Positions 1 to 6,365 of a stretch of 6,472 bases of DNA are shown in pieces (within the stretch, counting starts at the first letter, position 1; each line of letters starts with the position of its first letter). Under the pieces are notes generated by a model that was not told where the DNA came from, did not search any database, and saw only the letters and a list, made by a program, of their open reading frames with translations. The position numbers and the translations under genes are program-made. The DNA is taken from NCBI GenBank assembly GCA_007280315.1, contig QYQC01000244.1, forward strand, positions 1 through 6,472. Reading direction: 5' to 3'. This stretch comes from Betaproteobacteria bacterium. GTDB taxonomy: Bacteria; Pseudomonadota; Gammaproteobacteria; Burkholderiales; SG8-39.

Positions 1-358
1 GACATCGACCGAATGGATCATGCTGCTGATGATCATGCTGATGCTGTTGATCGCGGGGATGCTGCTCGATGCGGTTTCAATCTTTCTGGTATTTCTGCCG
101 ATTCTGTTGCCCATCGCCAAGACATTCAACTGGGACCTGGTGTGGTTCGGCGTGTTGATTACGATGAACATGGCGATCGGCCAGTTCACCCCGCCGATGG
201 CGGTGAATCTGATGGTAACGACGCGCATTGCCGGGGTGTCGATGGAATCCACGGTGCCCTGGGTGATGTGGATGGTGGCGGCGATGTTGATCGCCCTTGC
301 GCTGGTCGCCGCACTGCCTCAACTTTCATTGTGGCTGCCGCGCACGCTGGGATACTGA
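1..358 (+). CDS. dctM: TRAP transporter large permease (DctM family), C-terminal part
   Basis: This is the last 118 residues (reading frame from base 2) of the large membrane subunit of a TRAP transporter, which imports carboxylates and related organic anions using the sodium gradient together with a periplasmic binding protein. The start lies beyond the left edge; the family is usually about 430 residues, so roughly a quarter is visible. The piece is almost wholly hydrophobic, with helices at about residues 7-38, 46-60 and 84-106. The conserved DctM signature reads IGQFTPPMAVNL at 59-70, followed by the typical IAGVSMES stretch at 76-83 and the usual ending LSLWLPRTLG. The internal ATG at base 20 is not the start, because homology continues upstream of it. 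No intrinsic terminator follows. The substrate cannot be told from this part. Seen: frame and motifs; known: family role. Confidence 0.9.
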   Translation, partial: TSTEWIMLLMIMLMLLIAGMLLDAVSIFLVFLPILLPIAKTFNWDLVWFGVLITMNMAIGQFTPPMAVNLMVTTRIAGVSMESTVPWVMWMVAAMLIALALVAALPQLSLWLPRTLGY

Positions 359-375
359 CCGGCGGCGACAACACG

Positions 376-389
376 CCTGCTTTGGCAGG
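376..389 (+). other. Weak hairpin downstream of dctM
   Basis: CCTGC-TTTG-GCAGG forms a 5-bp stem with a 4-base loop, 17 bases after the dctM stop. It lacks a following T-run, so it is not a standard intrinsic terminator. It could protect an mRNA end or be chance. Nothing else in the dctM-tctC spacer resembles a terminator. Confidence 0.2.
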
Positions 390-440
390 GCTGGATCTGC
401 GATGCCCGCCCTACGCTGACGCGCTCGCGCTGCTGGATGC

Positions 441-454
441 GCGCACAGGTGCGC
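441..454. promoter_or_regulatory. Palindrome upstream of tctC, possible operator
   Basis: GCGCAC-AG-GTGCGC is a perfect inverted repeat with 6-base arms and a 2-base centre. It ends 5 bases before the possible -35 element of the tctC promoter. A 2-base centre is too short for an RNA hairpin using the full arms, so a site for a dimeric DNA-binding protein is the better reading. No regulator gene is visible in the window, and the bound protein is unknown. In GC-rich DNA such repeats also arise by chance. Confidence 0.3.
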
Positions 455-459
455 ATGAA

Positions 460-488
460 TTGCTTCCTCGGCCCGGGATTGTTAAGAT
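460..488 (+). promoter_or_regulatory. Possible sigma-70 promoter for tctCBA
   Basis: TTGCTT (460-465) and TAAGAT (483-488) are 17 bases apart, matching the -35 and -10 consensus at 3 and 4 of 6 positions. Transcription would start near base 495, giving a leader of about 27 bases that contains the AGGAG site. This is the best candidate in the spacer but weak on sequence alone. The operon might instead be read partly from the dctM transcript, since no clear terminator separates them. Confidence 0.3.
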
Positions 489-510
489 GGACCATCAAAA
501 AATAATCCTG

Positions 511-515
511 AGGAG
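511..515 (+). promoter_or_regulatory. Ribosome binding site of tctC
   Basis: AGGAG lies 6 bases before the ATG at 522, an ideal spacing. It fixes the tctC start and is the only strong Shine-Dalgarno sequence in the operon. Confidence 0.8.
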
Positions 516-521
516 AAAACC

Positions 522-1469
522 ATGAAAGTCCTTACCGCTGCGGTTGCGGGACTCGCACTTTTCACCTTTGCCAATGTCCAGGCGGCTTACCCCGACCGGC
601 CGATCAAAATGATCGTGCCCTGGGCGGCCGGTGGAGATACCGACAATATTTTCCGGCCGTTCGCGCCGGCATTGCAGAAGGCTTTGGGCGGGACAACCGT
701 GGTCATCGCCAACATCGGCGGCGCCTCGGGCACCGTAGGTGCACGCGAAGCCAAGGGCTCGCCCGCCGACGGGTATACGCTTTACGCGGTGCACGACTAC
801 ATCCATCTGACCTATTACACCGGCATGAGCGATGTGAGTTATGCGGACTTCGAGCCGGTCTGCCTGATTGCCGCGACGCCATCGATACTGACGGCGAGCC
901 CCAAGACCAAGTGGAATACGATGAAGGAAATGGTCGCGGATGCAAAGGCGAACCCCGGCCAGATTTCCGTCGGCGCGACCCTGGGTTCGACCAGCCATTT
1001 CTTCCCGGCGATGGTGGAAAAAGCGGCGGGCATCAAATTCAAATACATCTCCTATGACGGACTGGCGCAGCGCATGAACGCGATCCTGGGAGGTCACATA
1101 GACCTGACTGACGGCAATCTCACCCAGAAAGGCAAAGTCGACGCCGCTCAGCTCAAGTTCCTCGCCATCGCCACGGAAAAACGCAGCCCGGAACTGCCCA
1201 ATGTGCCGACGCTGAAAGAACTGGGCTACAACGTCATCTATTCCGTGTCGCGCGGCCTGTTGGCACCAAAGGGTACGCCGGCGGATGTTCTGTCAAAGCT
1301 CGAAGGTGCCTGCGGCCAGGCGGCCAAGGACCCGACGTTCGCCGAATCGATGCGCAAGCAGGGCACCGACGTGCATTACCTTGACCACAAGGGATACGCC
1401 GAATTCCTTAAGCAGAACGACGCGCTCAATAAGGACCTTTCGCGCGACCTCGGCCTGCTCAAGCGCTGA
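522..1469 (+). CDS. tctC: Bug/TctC-family periplasmic solute-binding protein
   Basis: This 315-residue protein is the extracytoplasmic binding component of a tripartite tricarboxylate transporter (TTT). It captures an organic anion in the periplasm and delivers it to the TctAB membrane complex. A Sec signal peptide is clear: Lys2, a hydrophobic core at about 4-16, and a probable cleavage site at VQA-AY after residue 21. The mature protein opens with the Bug hallmark YPDRPIKMIVP and AGGDTD (23-41). GGASGTVGA (66-74), ADGYTL (82-87), GGHIDL (190-195), VPTLKELGY (228-236) and GTPADVL (251-257) are further family landmarks. Length is typical and the two-lobe fold appears complete. The ATG has an AGGAG site 6 bases upstream. 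The ligand is unknown: this family binds citrate, dicarboxylates, aromatic acids, amino acids and other compounds, and homology does not fix the substrate. It is the first gene of tctCBA. Confidence 0.93.
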   Translation: MKVLTAAVAGLALFTFANVQAAYPDRPIKMIVPWAAGGDTDNIFRPFAPALQKALGGTTVVIANIGGASGTVGAREAKGSPADGYTLYAVHDYIHLTYYTGMSDVSYADFEPVCLIAATPSILTASPKTKWNTMKEMVADAKANPGQISVGATLGSTSHFFPAMVEKAAGIKFKYISYDGLAQRMNAILGGHIDLTDGNLTQKGKVDAAQLKFLAIATEKRSPELPNVPTLKELGYNVIYSVSRGLLAPKGTPADVLSKLEGACGQAAKDPTFAESMRKQGTDVHYLDHKGYAEFLKQNDALNKDLSRDLGLLKR

Positions 1470-1499
1470 GACACTCCTTCCGCCGACGCGCATTGTTGA

Positions 1500-1985
1500 A
1501 TGACTCGTGACGGAATCGCCGGCCTGATCTGCCTGGCGCTTGCCATCGGCATGCTGGTGCTGACGCGCGGCCTGCCGCAGTCGTCTTTCGTTCCGCTCGG
1601 ACCGGATTTCTACCCGCGCATCGTCCTGGTCATCATGGCGGTGCTTTCCGCCCTGCTGATCGCGGCCGACCTGTGGCAGCGGCGCGCGGGTGCTGCGCTG
1701 GCCGCGGCCAGCGCGGAACCCGCGGCGGAAAGACGCAACTACCGCCTGGTCGGCATCACCTTTGCCGTGTTTGCAGGCTATGTGATACTGCTGCCGTTCG
1801 TTGGCTATCGCGTCGCGACCTTTATTTTCGTGGCAGCGCTGCAGTCGGCCTTCGATCCGCCACGCGGCGCGCGGCGCTGGGCCATGGTGCTGATCTCGGC
1901 TCTGGCCTCGGCTGCCATCACATTCATCGTGTTCCAGCATTATCTTTCGGTGTTGCTGCCGCGTGGAAAATGGACCGACTGGTAA
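1500..1985 (+). CDS. tctB: TctB-family small membrane subunit of TTT transporter
   Basis: This 161-residue protein is the small integral membrane subunit that pairs with TctA in the inner membrane; its exact role is not well understood. Hydrophobic segments lie at about residues 5-22, 39-57, 83-101, 104-117 and 127-152. The loop after the first segment carries the TctB landmark LGPDFYPR (33-40), and the C-terminus shows the usual YLSVLLPRG (148-156). A hydrophilic Ala/Glu/Arg-rich loop (61-80) separates the halves. The start is well bounded: an in-frame TGA immediately precedes the ATG (1497-1499). There is no evident Shine-Dalgarno sequence, so translation probably depends on ribosomes arriving from tctC, whose stop is 30 bases upstream. 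Sequence conservation in this family is low, so the call rests on topology, landmarks and position between tctC and tctA. Confidence 0.9.
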   Translation: MTRDGIAGLICLALAIGMLVLTRGLPQSSFVPLGPDFYPRIVLVIMAVLSALLIAADLWQRRAGAALAAASAEPAAERRNYRLVGITFAVFAGYVILLPFVGYRVATFIFVAALQSAFDPPRGARRWAMVLISALASAAITFIVFQHYLSVLLPRGKWTDW

Positions 1986-1988
1986 GCG

Positions 1989-3512
1989 ATGTTTGATCTC
2001 CTGCTAGCCGGAATCGAGAATGTTCTGCACCTGAAATACCTGGTGCCGCTGTTTCTCGGCACCCTGGTCGGATTGATCGGCGGCGCGCTGCCAGGCGTCA
2101 CCATCACCATGACCATCATTATTGTCCTGCCTTTCACGTTCGGACTCGATCCGTTGCAGGGTCTTGCGACCATGACCGGCGTGTACGTCGGCGGCTCGGC
2201 CGGAGGTGCTATCACCGCCGCACTGATCGGCATCCCCGGCACGCCATCGGCGATCACCACCACCTTCGATGGCTTTCCCATGACGCAGAAAGGCCAACCG
2301 GGGCGCGCCATATGGCTTGGCATCTGGTCATCCTGTTTCGGCGGATTGCTCGCCGGGATTTTCCTGATCGGCGCGACCGGTCCGCTCGCTGCGATCGCGC
2401 TCGAATTCGGACCCTGGGAATATTTTTCGCTGTTCGTGTTTGCGCTGTCCATGGTCGCCGGGCTCACCGAAGGGTCGCTCCTGAAGGGGCTGCTCGCGGG
2501 CGTGATCGGTCTGGCCATCACCATAGTCGGGTCCGATCCGATCATGAGCGTGCCTCGATTCACTCTGGGCACCGAGTTCCTGCGCAACGGCTTTCCGTTT
2601 CTGCCGGTGTTGATCGGCATTTTTGCTTTCGCGCAGTTGATGACCGATATTGAAAAAATGAAAGGATCGGAGCACGCGGCCGCACCGATCAAGGCGCCGC
2701 CGCTCACGGTGTCACACCTGAGTGTACTGTGGGAAATCTTTTCCCGGCCGTTCTTGCTCGCATGGTCGACTCTGGTCGGTATCCTGATCGGAGTACTGCC
2801 GGCGATCGGCGGCAGCGCGGCAACCGTGATGGCCTACGATCAGGCGAAAAAATTCTCCAAACATCCGGAGCGTTTCGGCAAAGGCAATCCCGAGGGCATC
2901 ATTGCATCGGAAGCATCGTGCAACGCAAACGTGGGCGGCTCACTGGTCACCATCATGGCCTTCGGCATTCCAGGTGATGCGGTGACTGCCGTGATGCTGG
3001 GAGCGATGACCATCCATGGCATCCAGTCAGGTCCGCTGTTCGTCAGCCAGCACCCGCAGATTGCCTATGGCATTTACGCGGCCTACCTGCTGGCGCATCC
3101 GCTGATGGTGCTGATCTGTGCGTTCGGCGCGCGCCTGTTCCTGCGCGTGGTGACGGTGCCGAAATCCATGCTTATCCCCAACGTGCTGGTGCTGTGCGTG
3201 ATCGGCGCCTTTGCGCTCAACAACATCATGGAAGACGTGGTCGTGCTGCTGCTGTTCGGGCTGGTCGGCTATGCGCTGGTCAAAGCACGCTTCCCGCTTG
3301 CGCCGCTGATCCTCGGGTTGATCCTGGGCGACCAGATCGAAGTCAACCTCCTGCGCGCGATCATGAGCGACGCCAATCCGTGGCTGTTCATTACGCGCCC
3401 GATTTCGGGTTTCCTGCTGGCATTGTCGGTCGCCTCGGTGCTGTTCGCGTTGTGGCAACACCGCCGGCAAAAAGGCCGCACCAGGGAAGTGGACCAGGAA
3501 CCGGATTTCTAG
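1989..3512 (+). CDS. tctA: TctA-family large membrane permease of TTT transporter
   Basis: This 507-residue protein is the main channel subunit of the tripartite tricarboxylate transporter, moving the anion handed over by TctC across the inner membrane by secondary transport. It is complete, of normal family length, with about ten or more hydrophobic segments. The family's two-fold internal repeat is visible. Repeat one has GLIGGALPGVT (28-38), VGGSAGGAITAALIGIPGTP (67-86) and FDGFPM (93-98). Repeat two has GVLPAIGGSAA (268-278), NVGGSLVTIMAFGIPGD (314-330) and LGLILGDQIEVNLLRAI (442-458). Odd points are PA rather than the usual PG in the second motif, and SEASCNAN where relatives often have an ESANNA-like stretch, suggesting a divergent subgroup. 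The start is 3 bases after the tctB stop with no strong Shine-Dalgarno, implying translational coupling. The tail (490-507) is charged and cytoplasmic-looking. The next gene is convergent. Confidence 0.95.
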   Translation: MFDLLLAGIENVLHLKYLVPLFLGTLVGLIGGALPGVTITMTIIIVLPFTFGLDPLQGLATMTGVYVGGSAGGAITAALIGIPGTPSAITTTFDGFPMTQKGQPGRAIWLGIWSSCFGGLLAGIFLIGATGPLAAIALEFGPWEYFSLFVFALSMVAGLTEGSLLKGLLAGVIGLAITIVGSDPIMSVPRFTLGTEFLRNGFPFLPVLIGIFAFAQLMTDIEKMKGSEHAAAPIKAPPLTVSHLSVLWEIFSRPFLLAWSTLVGILIGVLPAIGGSAATVMAYDQAKKFSKHPERFGKGNPEGIIASEASCNANVGGSLVTIMAFGIPGDAVTAVMLGAMTIHGIQSGPLFVSQHPQIAYGIYAAYLLAHPLMVLICAFGARLFLRVVTVPKSMLIPNVLVLCVIGAFALNNIMEDVVVLLLFGLVGYALVKARFPLAPLILGLILGDQIEVNLLRAIMSDANPWLFITRPISGFLLALSVASVLFALWQHRRQKGRTREVDQEPDF

Positions 3513-3528
3513 CGGCTGCAACTACTGC

Positions 3529-3546
3529 CCCGCGTGCTATCGCGGG
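3529..3546. terminator. GC hairpin between convergent tctA and ccoS
   Basis: CCCGCG-TGCTAT-CGCGGG forms a perfect 6-bp stem. It overlaps the ccoS stop codon, which sits in the loop, and begins 17 bases after the tctA stop. Its position suits transcript ends from both sides, but neither strand has a T-run after the stem, so it is at best a weak or Rho-assisted terminator. Confidence 0.25.
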
Positions 3547-3737
3547 TCTCGGTCAGCGCTTTTCGCATCGGGCGCGATCTCCTGCGCAGCAGTGTGTGTG
3601 TCTTCGTCGAGCACGACATCCAACCCCGGACTCTCCAGATCGTCGAACTGCCCTCCCTTGAGCGCGAGCCAGAAAACGGCGCCGATGACGAACACCAGTA
3701 CTACGCTCAGCGGGATGAGGAGAAACAGGATATCCAT
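3537..3737 (-). CDS. ccoS: CcoS, cbb3-type cytochrome oxidase assembly protein
   Basis: This 66-residue membrane protein is needed for maturation of cbb3-type cytochrome c oxidase. Work on the family in Rhodobacter and relatives links it to insertion of the haem and copper cofactors into the catalytic subunit. A single transmembrane helix spans residues 2-26, with the acidic Asp2 at the very N-terminus. The family signature GQFDDLESP (29-37) follows directly after the membrane segment, as expected. The tail (45-66) is acidic to mixed and poorly conserved. It starts 4 bases after the ccoI stop (TGA-GCGC-ATG), and GGGGTGA just upstream may act as a ribosome binding site, so the two genes are almost certainly one transcript. 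No ccoN follows; tctA comes in from the other side 24 bases away. Confidence 0.93.
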   Translation of the reverse strand: MDILFLLIPLSVVLVFVIGAVFWLALKGGQFDDLESPGLDVVLDEDTHTAAQEIAPDAKSADRDPR

Positions 3738-3741
3738 GCGC

Positions 3742-6240
3742 TCACCCCGCCTTCACCGTCGCGCCCGTGACGGACACACCTCGCTGTCGGAACAGGCGCA
3801 GCGAGTTGAGGATTACGACGAGCGAACTCGCCGACATGCCGACGCCCGCCATCCATGGCGCGACCATGCCCAGCGCTGCCAGCGGTACCGCCGTGAGGTT
3901 GTACGCCAATGCCCAAAACAGATTCTCACGGATGATGGAGAGTGCGCGCGTTGAAGTGTCGAAGGCGGCGCGAAGATCTGCCAGGCGTCCGGAGAGCAGC
4001 ACCGCGTCGGCCTGACGCTGGGATATCCATGCTCCGTCGCTCATGGCGATCGAAACGTCAGCCTGGGCGAGCACCGGCGCATCGTTGATGCCGTCGCCTA
4101 TCATCGCGACCAGACGGCCTTTGCGCTGCAGTTCCCGCACGTAGTGCAATTTCTCCCGCGGCGACGCGTTGGCGGTGGCGGATTCTATTCCCAGCGCTGC
4201 GGCTGCACTTTCCACCGACTCGGCGCGGTCGCCGCTCAATAAATGGACGCGCTTGCCTGCGCGGTGCAATCCATCGACAAATTCACGCGCATCTGCGCGC
4301 GGCGCATCACCGAACACAAACAAGGCGAGACAATGCGACTCGTCGCCCAGCATCGCAATGGAGCTTCCGGCTGGAATTGCCGGGCATTGCCAGCGCGCGG
4401 GCGTTGCGTGCGCAGACAGGACAAATTCCGGCCGGCCCAGGCGATAGCGCCGGCCGTCCAGTTCCGCCTCGACCCCGCAACCCGGATGGTGCTTCGAATC
4501 GCGCGCCGCAAGCGTCCGGGGGGTCGCCGCAATCAGGGCCCGTGCGATCGGATGCAACGAGCCCTGTTCCAGCGCTGCTGCGATTTCCAGGCAGTCGGCG
4601 ATGCCTTTGCCGGTGAACACCTGGGTCTGCATCAGGCGCAATCGACCCAGAGTCAGCGTGCCGGTCTTGTCGAGAACGACATCGGTCGCACGGGCCAGCG
4701 TTTCGACCACGTGACCGCGGCAGACGATCAGGCCCTGCTGCGCGAGCCTGCCTGTCGCTACGCTCAGCGCGACTGGCGTCGCGAGCGACAACGCACAGGG
4801 ACAGGTTACGATCAGGATGGATACTGCTACCCATAGCGCGCGCCCGGGTTCGATCAACCACCACGCAGCTGCGGCACCGGCCGCGAGCACCAGCGTCGCC
4901 AGAACGAACCAGCCGGCGATCCACTCGGCATGTGCGACCAGCCGCGGGCGTTCTGTTGCCGCATGCTGCATCAGCCGCACGATTGACGACAGGACGGTAT
5001 CTGCGCCGATACGCTCTACGCGCAGCAGCAGTGGATCGGCGACGTTGGTCGACCCGCCCATGAGTTGGTCACCCGCTTTTCTTGCCACCGCGCGGCTTTC
5101 CCCCGATAGCAAGGATTCGTCGACGAAACCGTCGCCCTGTTCGACCAGGCCATCCGCCGGGACACGCTCGCCCGAGCGAACCAGCACCCGGTCCCCGGGC
5201 CGCAACGCAGTCGCCGGCACCGTCACCGCCCCGCCGGTGGAATCCAGGCGCAGTGCAATTTCCGGAATCGCCCGCGACAGAAAGTCCAGACTGCGCGCCA
5301 CGGCATGGCGCGCCTTGATCTCCAGATATCTGCCGCACAGCAGCAGGAAGACGAACATGGAAACGGAGTCGAAGTAGACTTCCCCGTGTCGACTGTAGGT
5401 AGACCAGGCGCTGGCTGCGAACGCGACCCCAACTCCCAGCGCGACCGGCAGGTCCATGCCGGTGCGGCCCAGGCGCAGGTCGCGCCACGCCGACTGGAAA
5501 AACGGCCCGGCCGAATAAATCACCACCGGCAGGGTGAGAACCAAACCGGCCCAGCGCATCAGCTGTTCGATATCGGGCGTCATGCTGCCGGGCTCTGCCA
5601 TATAGACGGGCAGCGCATACATCATGACCTGCATCATGCCGAAGCCGGCGACGAACAAACGCCACAGGCTCTGCTTCTGCTCTGCGCGCTGCACCGCTTC
5701 CTGCTGGCGCGCGTCGTAGGGGTGGGCGCGATAGCCGATGCGCCGCACGGCGGTCATAATCTCGCTCAGTTTGATTTTCTGCGGATCCCAGCGCAGCTGC
5801 GCTCGGTGTGTAGTCGCGTTGATGCCTACGCCGATGACACCGGGCAGTCCACCGAGCACACGCTGGTTGAGCCAGATGCAGGCGGTGCACCGCACGCCTT
5901 CCAGCATCAAGCCCGCATCACAATTGCCATCCGCAGTCTTATGGACAAAACCGTGTTGCACCTCGGGATCGTCGTAGATGCCGAAATCCTCGGTCCCGGC
6001 ACCGTCGGCCACGGTCGCTGCAGGCCCGGTGCGGTGCTCGTAATAGCCCTGCAATCCGTAGCCCAGTATCGCCGCAGCCACGGCCTCGCATCCAGGGCAG
6101 CAGACTGCCTGCCAGTTGCCATTGACCATGACACGGAAGCGCTCGGGATCGGAAACCGGCAGCGCGCAGTGAAAACAGCTGATCGTGTTTGCAGATGCGA
6201 TGTTCGCGGTTATGGCGGTTTGGCTGCTTGATGACGACAT
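3742..6240 (-). CDS. ccoI: CcoI/FixI copper-exporting P1B-type ATPase for cbb3 oxidase
   Basis: This inner-membrane pump hydrolyses ATP to move copper out of the cytoplasm; CcoI-type pumps supply copper for the CuB centre of cbb3 oxidase rather than giving copper resistance. From the ATG at 6240 it has 832 residues. In order: a cysteine-rich N-terminal metal-binding domain (CFHC at 22-25, CCPGC at 47-51), an HMA domain with CTAC at 118-121, membrane helices from about 195, the actuator loop with SGES (379-382), the metal-site CPC (480-482), the phosphorylation site DKTGT (Asp524), the nucleotide-binding HP (563-564), the hinge GDGINDAP (715-722), YN (780-781) and MSASS (802-806). All catalytic residues are present. 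SGES in place of the commoner TGES is a conservative change. A GTG at 6273 would add 11 residues; I prefer the ATG because homology does not need the extension and a promoter candidate overlaps it. ccoS follows after 4 bases. Confidence 0.95.
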   Translation of the reverse strand: MSSSSSQTAITANIASANTISCFHCALPVSDPERFRVMVNGNWQAVCCPGCEAVAAAILGYGLQGYYEHRTGPAATVADGAGTEDFGIYDDPEVQHGFVHKTADGNCDAGLMLEGVRCTACIWLNQRVLGGLPGVIGVGINATTHRAQLRWDPQKIKLSEIMTAVRRIGYRAHPYDARQQEAVQRAEQKQSLWRLFVAGFGMMQVMMYALPVYMAEPGSMTPDIEQLMRWAGLVLTLPVVIYSAGPFFQSAWRDLRLGRTGMDLPVALGVGVAFAASAWSTYSRHGEVYFDSVSMFVFLLLCGRYLEIKARHAVARSLDFLSRAIPEIALRLDSTGGAVTVPATALRPGDRVLVRSGERVPADGLVEQGDGFVDESLLSGESRAVARKAGDQLMGGSTNVADPLLLRVERIGADTVLSSIVRLMQHAATERPRLVAHAEWIAGWFVLATLVLAAGAAAAWWLIEPGRALWVAVSILIVTCPCALSLATPVALSVATGRLAQQGLIVCRGHVVETLARATDVVLDKTGTLTLGRLRLMQTQVFTGKGIADCLEIAAALEQGSLHPIARALIAATPRTLAARDSKHHPGCGVEAELDGRRYRLGRPEFVLSAHATPARWQCPAIPAGSSIAMLGDESHCLALFVFGDAPRADAREFVDGLHRAGKRVHLLSGDRAESVESAAAALGIESATANASPREKLHYVRELQRKGRLVAMIGDGINDAPVLAQADVSIAMSDGAWISQRQADAVLLSGRLADLRAAFDTSTRALSIIRENLFWALAYNLTAVPLAALGMVAPWMAGVGMSASSLVVILNSLRLFRQRGVSVTGATVKAG

Positions 6241-6249
6241 ACAGCTTGG

Positions 6250-6278
6250 ATTGTAGGTGGTAGTGCGAACCACGCCAA
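6250..6278 (-). promoter_or_regulatory. Possible ccoIS promoter, nearly leaderless
   Basis: Read on the minus strand, TTGGCG (6278-6273) and TACAAT (6255-6250) are exactly 17 bases apart, matching the -35 and -10 consensus at 4 and 5 of 6 positions. This is the best sigma-70 match seen near ccoI. Transcription would start near 6243, only about 3 bases before the ATG at 6240, giving an almost leaderless mRNA, which agrees with the lack of a Shine-Dalgarno sequence there. No clear FNR/ANR site (TTGAT-N4-ATCAA) is present in 6241-6315. Confidence 0.4.
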
Positions 6279-6279
6279 A

Positions 6280-6295
6280 TTTCGATTTCCCGAAA
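6280..6295. promoter_or_regulatory. Inverted repeat just upstream of the ccoI promoter candidate
   Basis: TTTCG-ATTTCC-CGAAA has perfect 5-base arms and a 6-base centre and ends one base before the possible -35 element. It could be an operator or activator site, but the arms are short and it does not match an FNR box. No regulator can be assigned. Confidence 0.2.
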
Positions 6296-6315
6296 GCAGG
6301 TCTTTAGCGAGCCGT

Positions 6316-6357
6316 AAAAAGCAAAACCCCCAGGCACTTGCGTACCTGGGGGTTTTT
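6316..6357 (-). terminator. Intrinsic terminator of the rRNA operon
   Basis: An inverted repeat AAAACCCCCAGG (6323-6334) and CCTGGGGGTTTT (6345-6356) forms a very stable stem around a 10-base loop, which can pair further (AC with GT) around TTGC. On the minus strand the stem ends in TTTT-GC-TTTTT (6326-6316), a good U-tract. It lies about 10 bases after the 5S 3' end, as expected for the end of an rRNA operon. The T-run at 6353-6357 would let it work on the plus strand too, but nothing is seen there to terminate. It separates rRNA transcription from ccoI, 76 bases further on. Confidence 0.9.
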
Positions 6358-6365
6358 CTTTTAGG

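Noticed and set aside
13..525. A 170-codon plus-strand open frame overlapping the dctM end and running into tctC
   Set aside because: It reads out of frame with the clearly homologous dctM end, gives a low-complexity Asp/Gly/Arg/His composition, and resembles no family. It is a shadow of high-GC coding sequence.
495..1097. A 200-codon minus-strand open frame antisense to tctC
   Set aside because: It covers the tctC start and signal peptide region, has no recognisable domain and has a composition typical of antisense frames.
1940..2707. A 255-codon minus-strand open frame antisense to tctA
   Set aside because: Its Pro/Ser/Met-rich product is typical of the reverse complement of a hydrophobic membrane protein gene, and tctA is unambiguous here.
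5305..6231. A 308-codon plus-strand open frame antisense to ccoI
   Set aside because: It lies entirely within ccoI, whose motifs run continuously on the other strand. Its His/Gln/Arg-rich product has no recognisable domain.
6241..6273. Extension of ccoI to the GTG at 6273
   Set aside because: It adds 11 residues with no family homology, has no good ribosome binding site, and overlaps the best promoter candidate. Kept as an alternative only.
6241..6315. FNR/ANR-type anaerobic control site for ccoIS
   Set aside because: I looked for TTGAT-N4-ATCAA on both strands in the ccoI upstream region and found no acceptable match; the nearby TTTCG-N6-CGAAA repeat has a different sequence and spacing.
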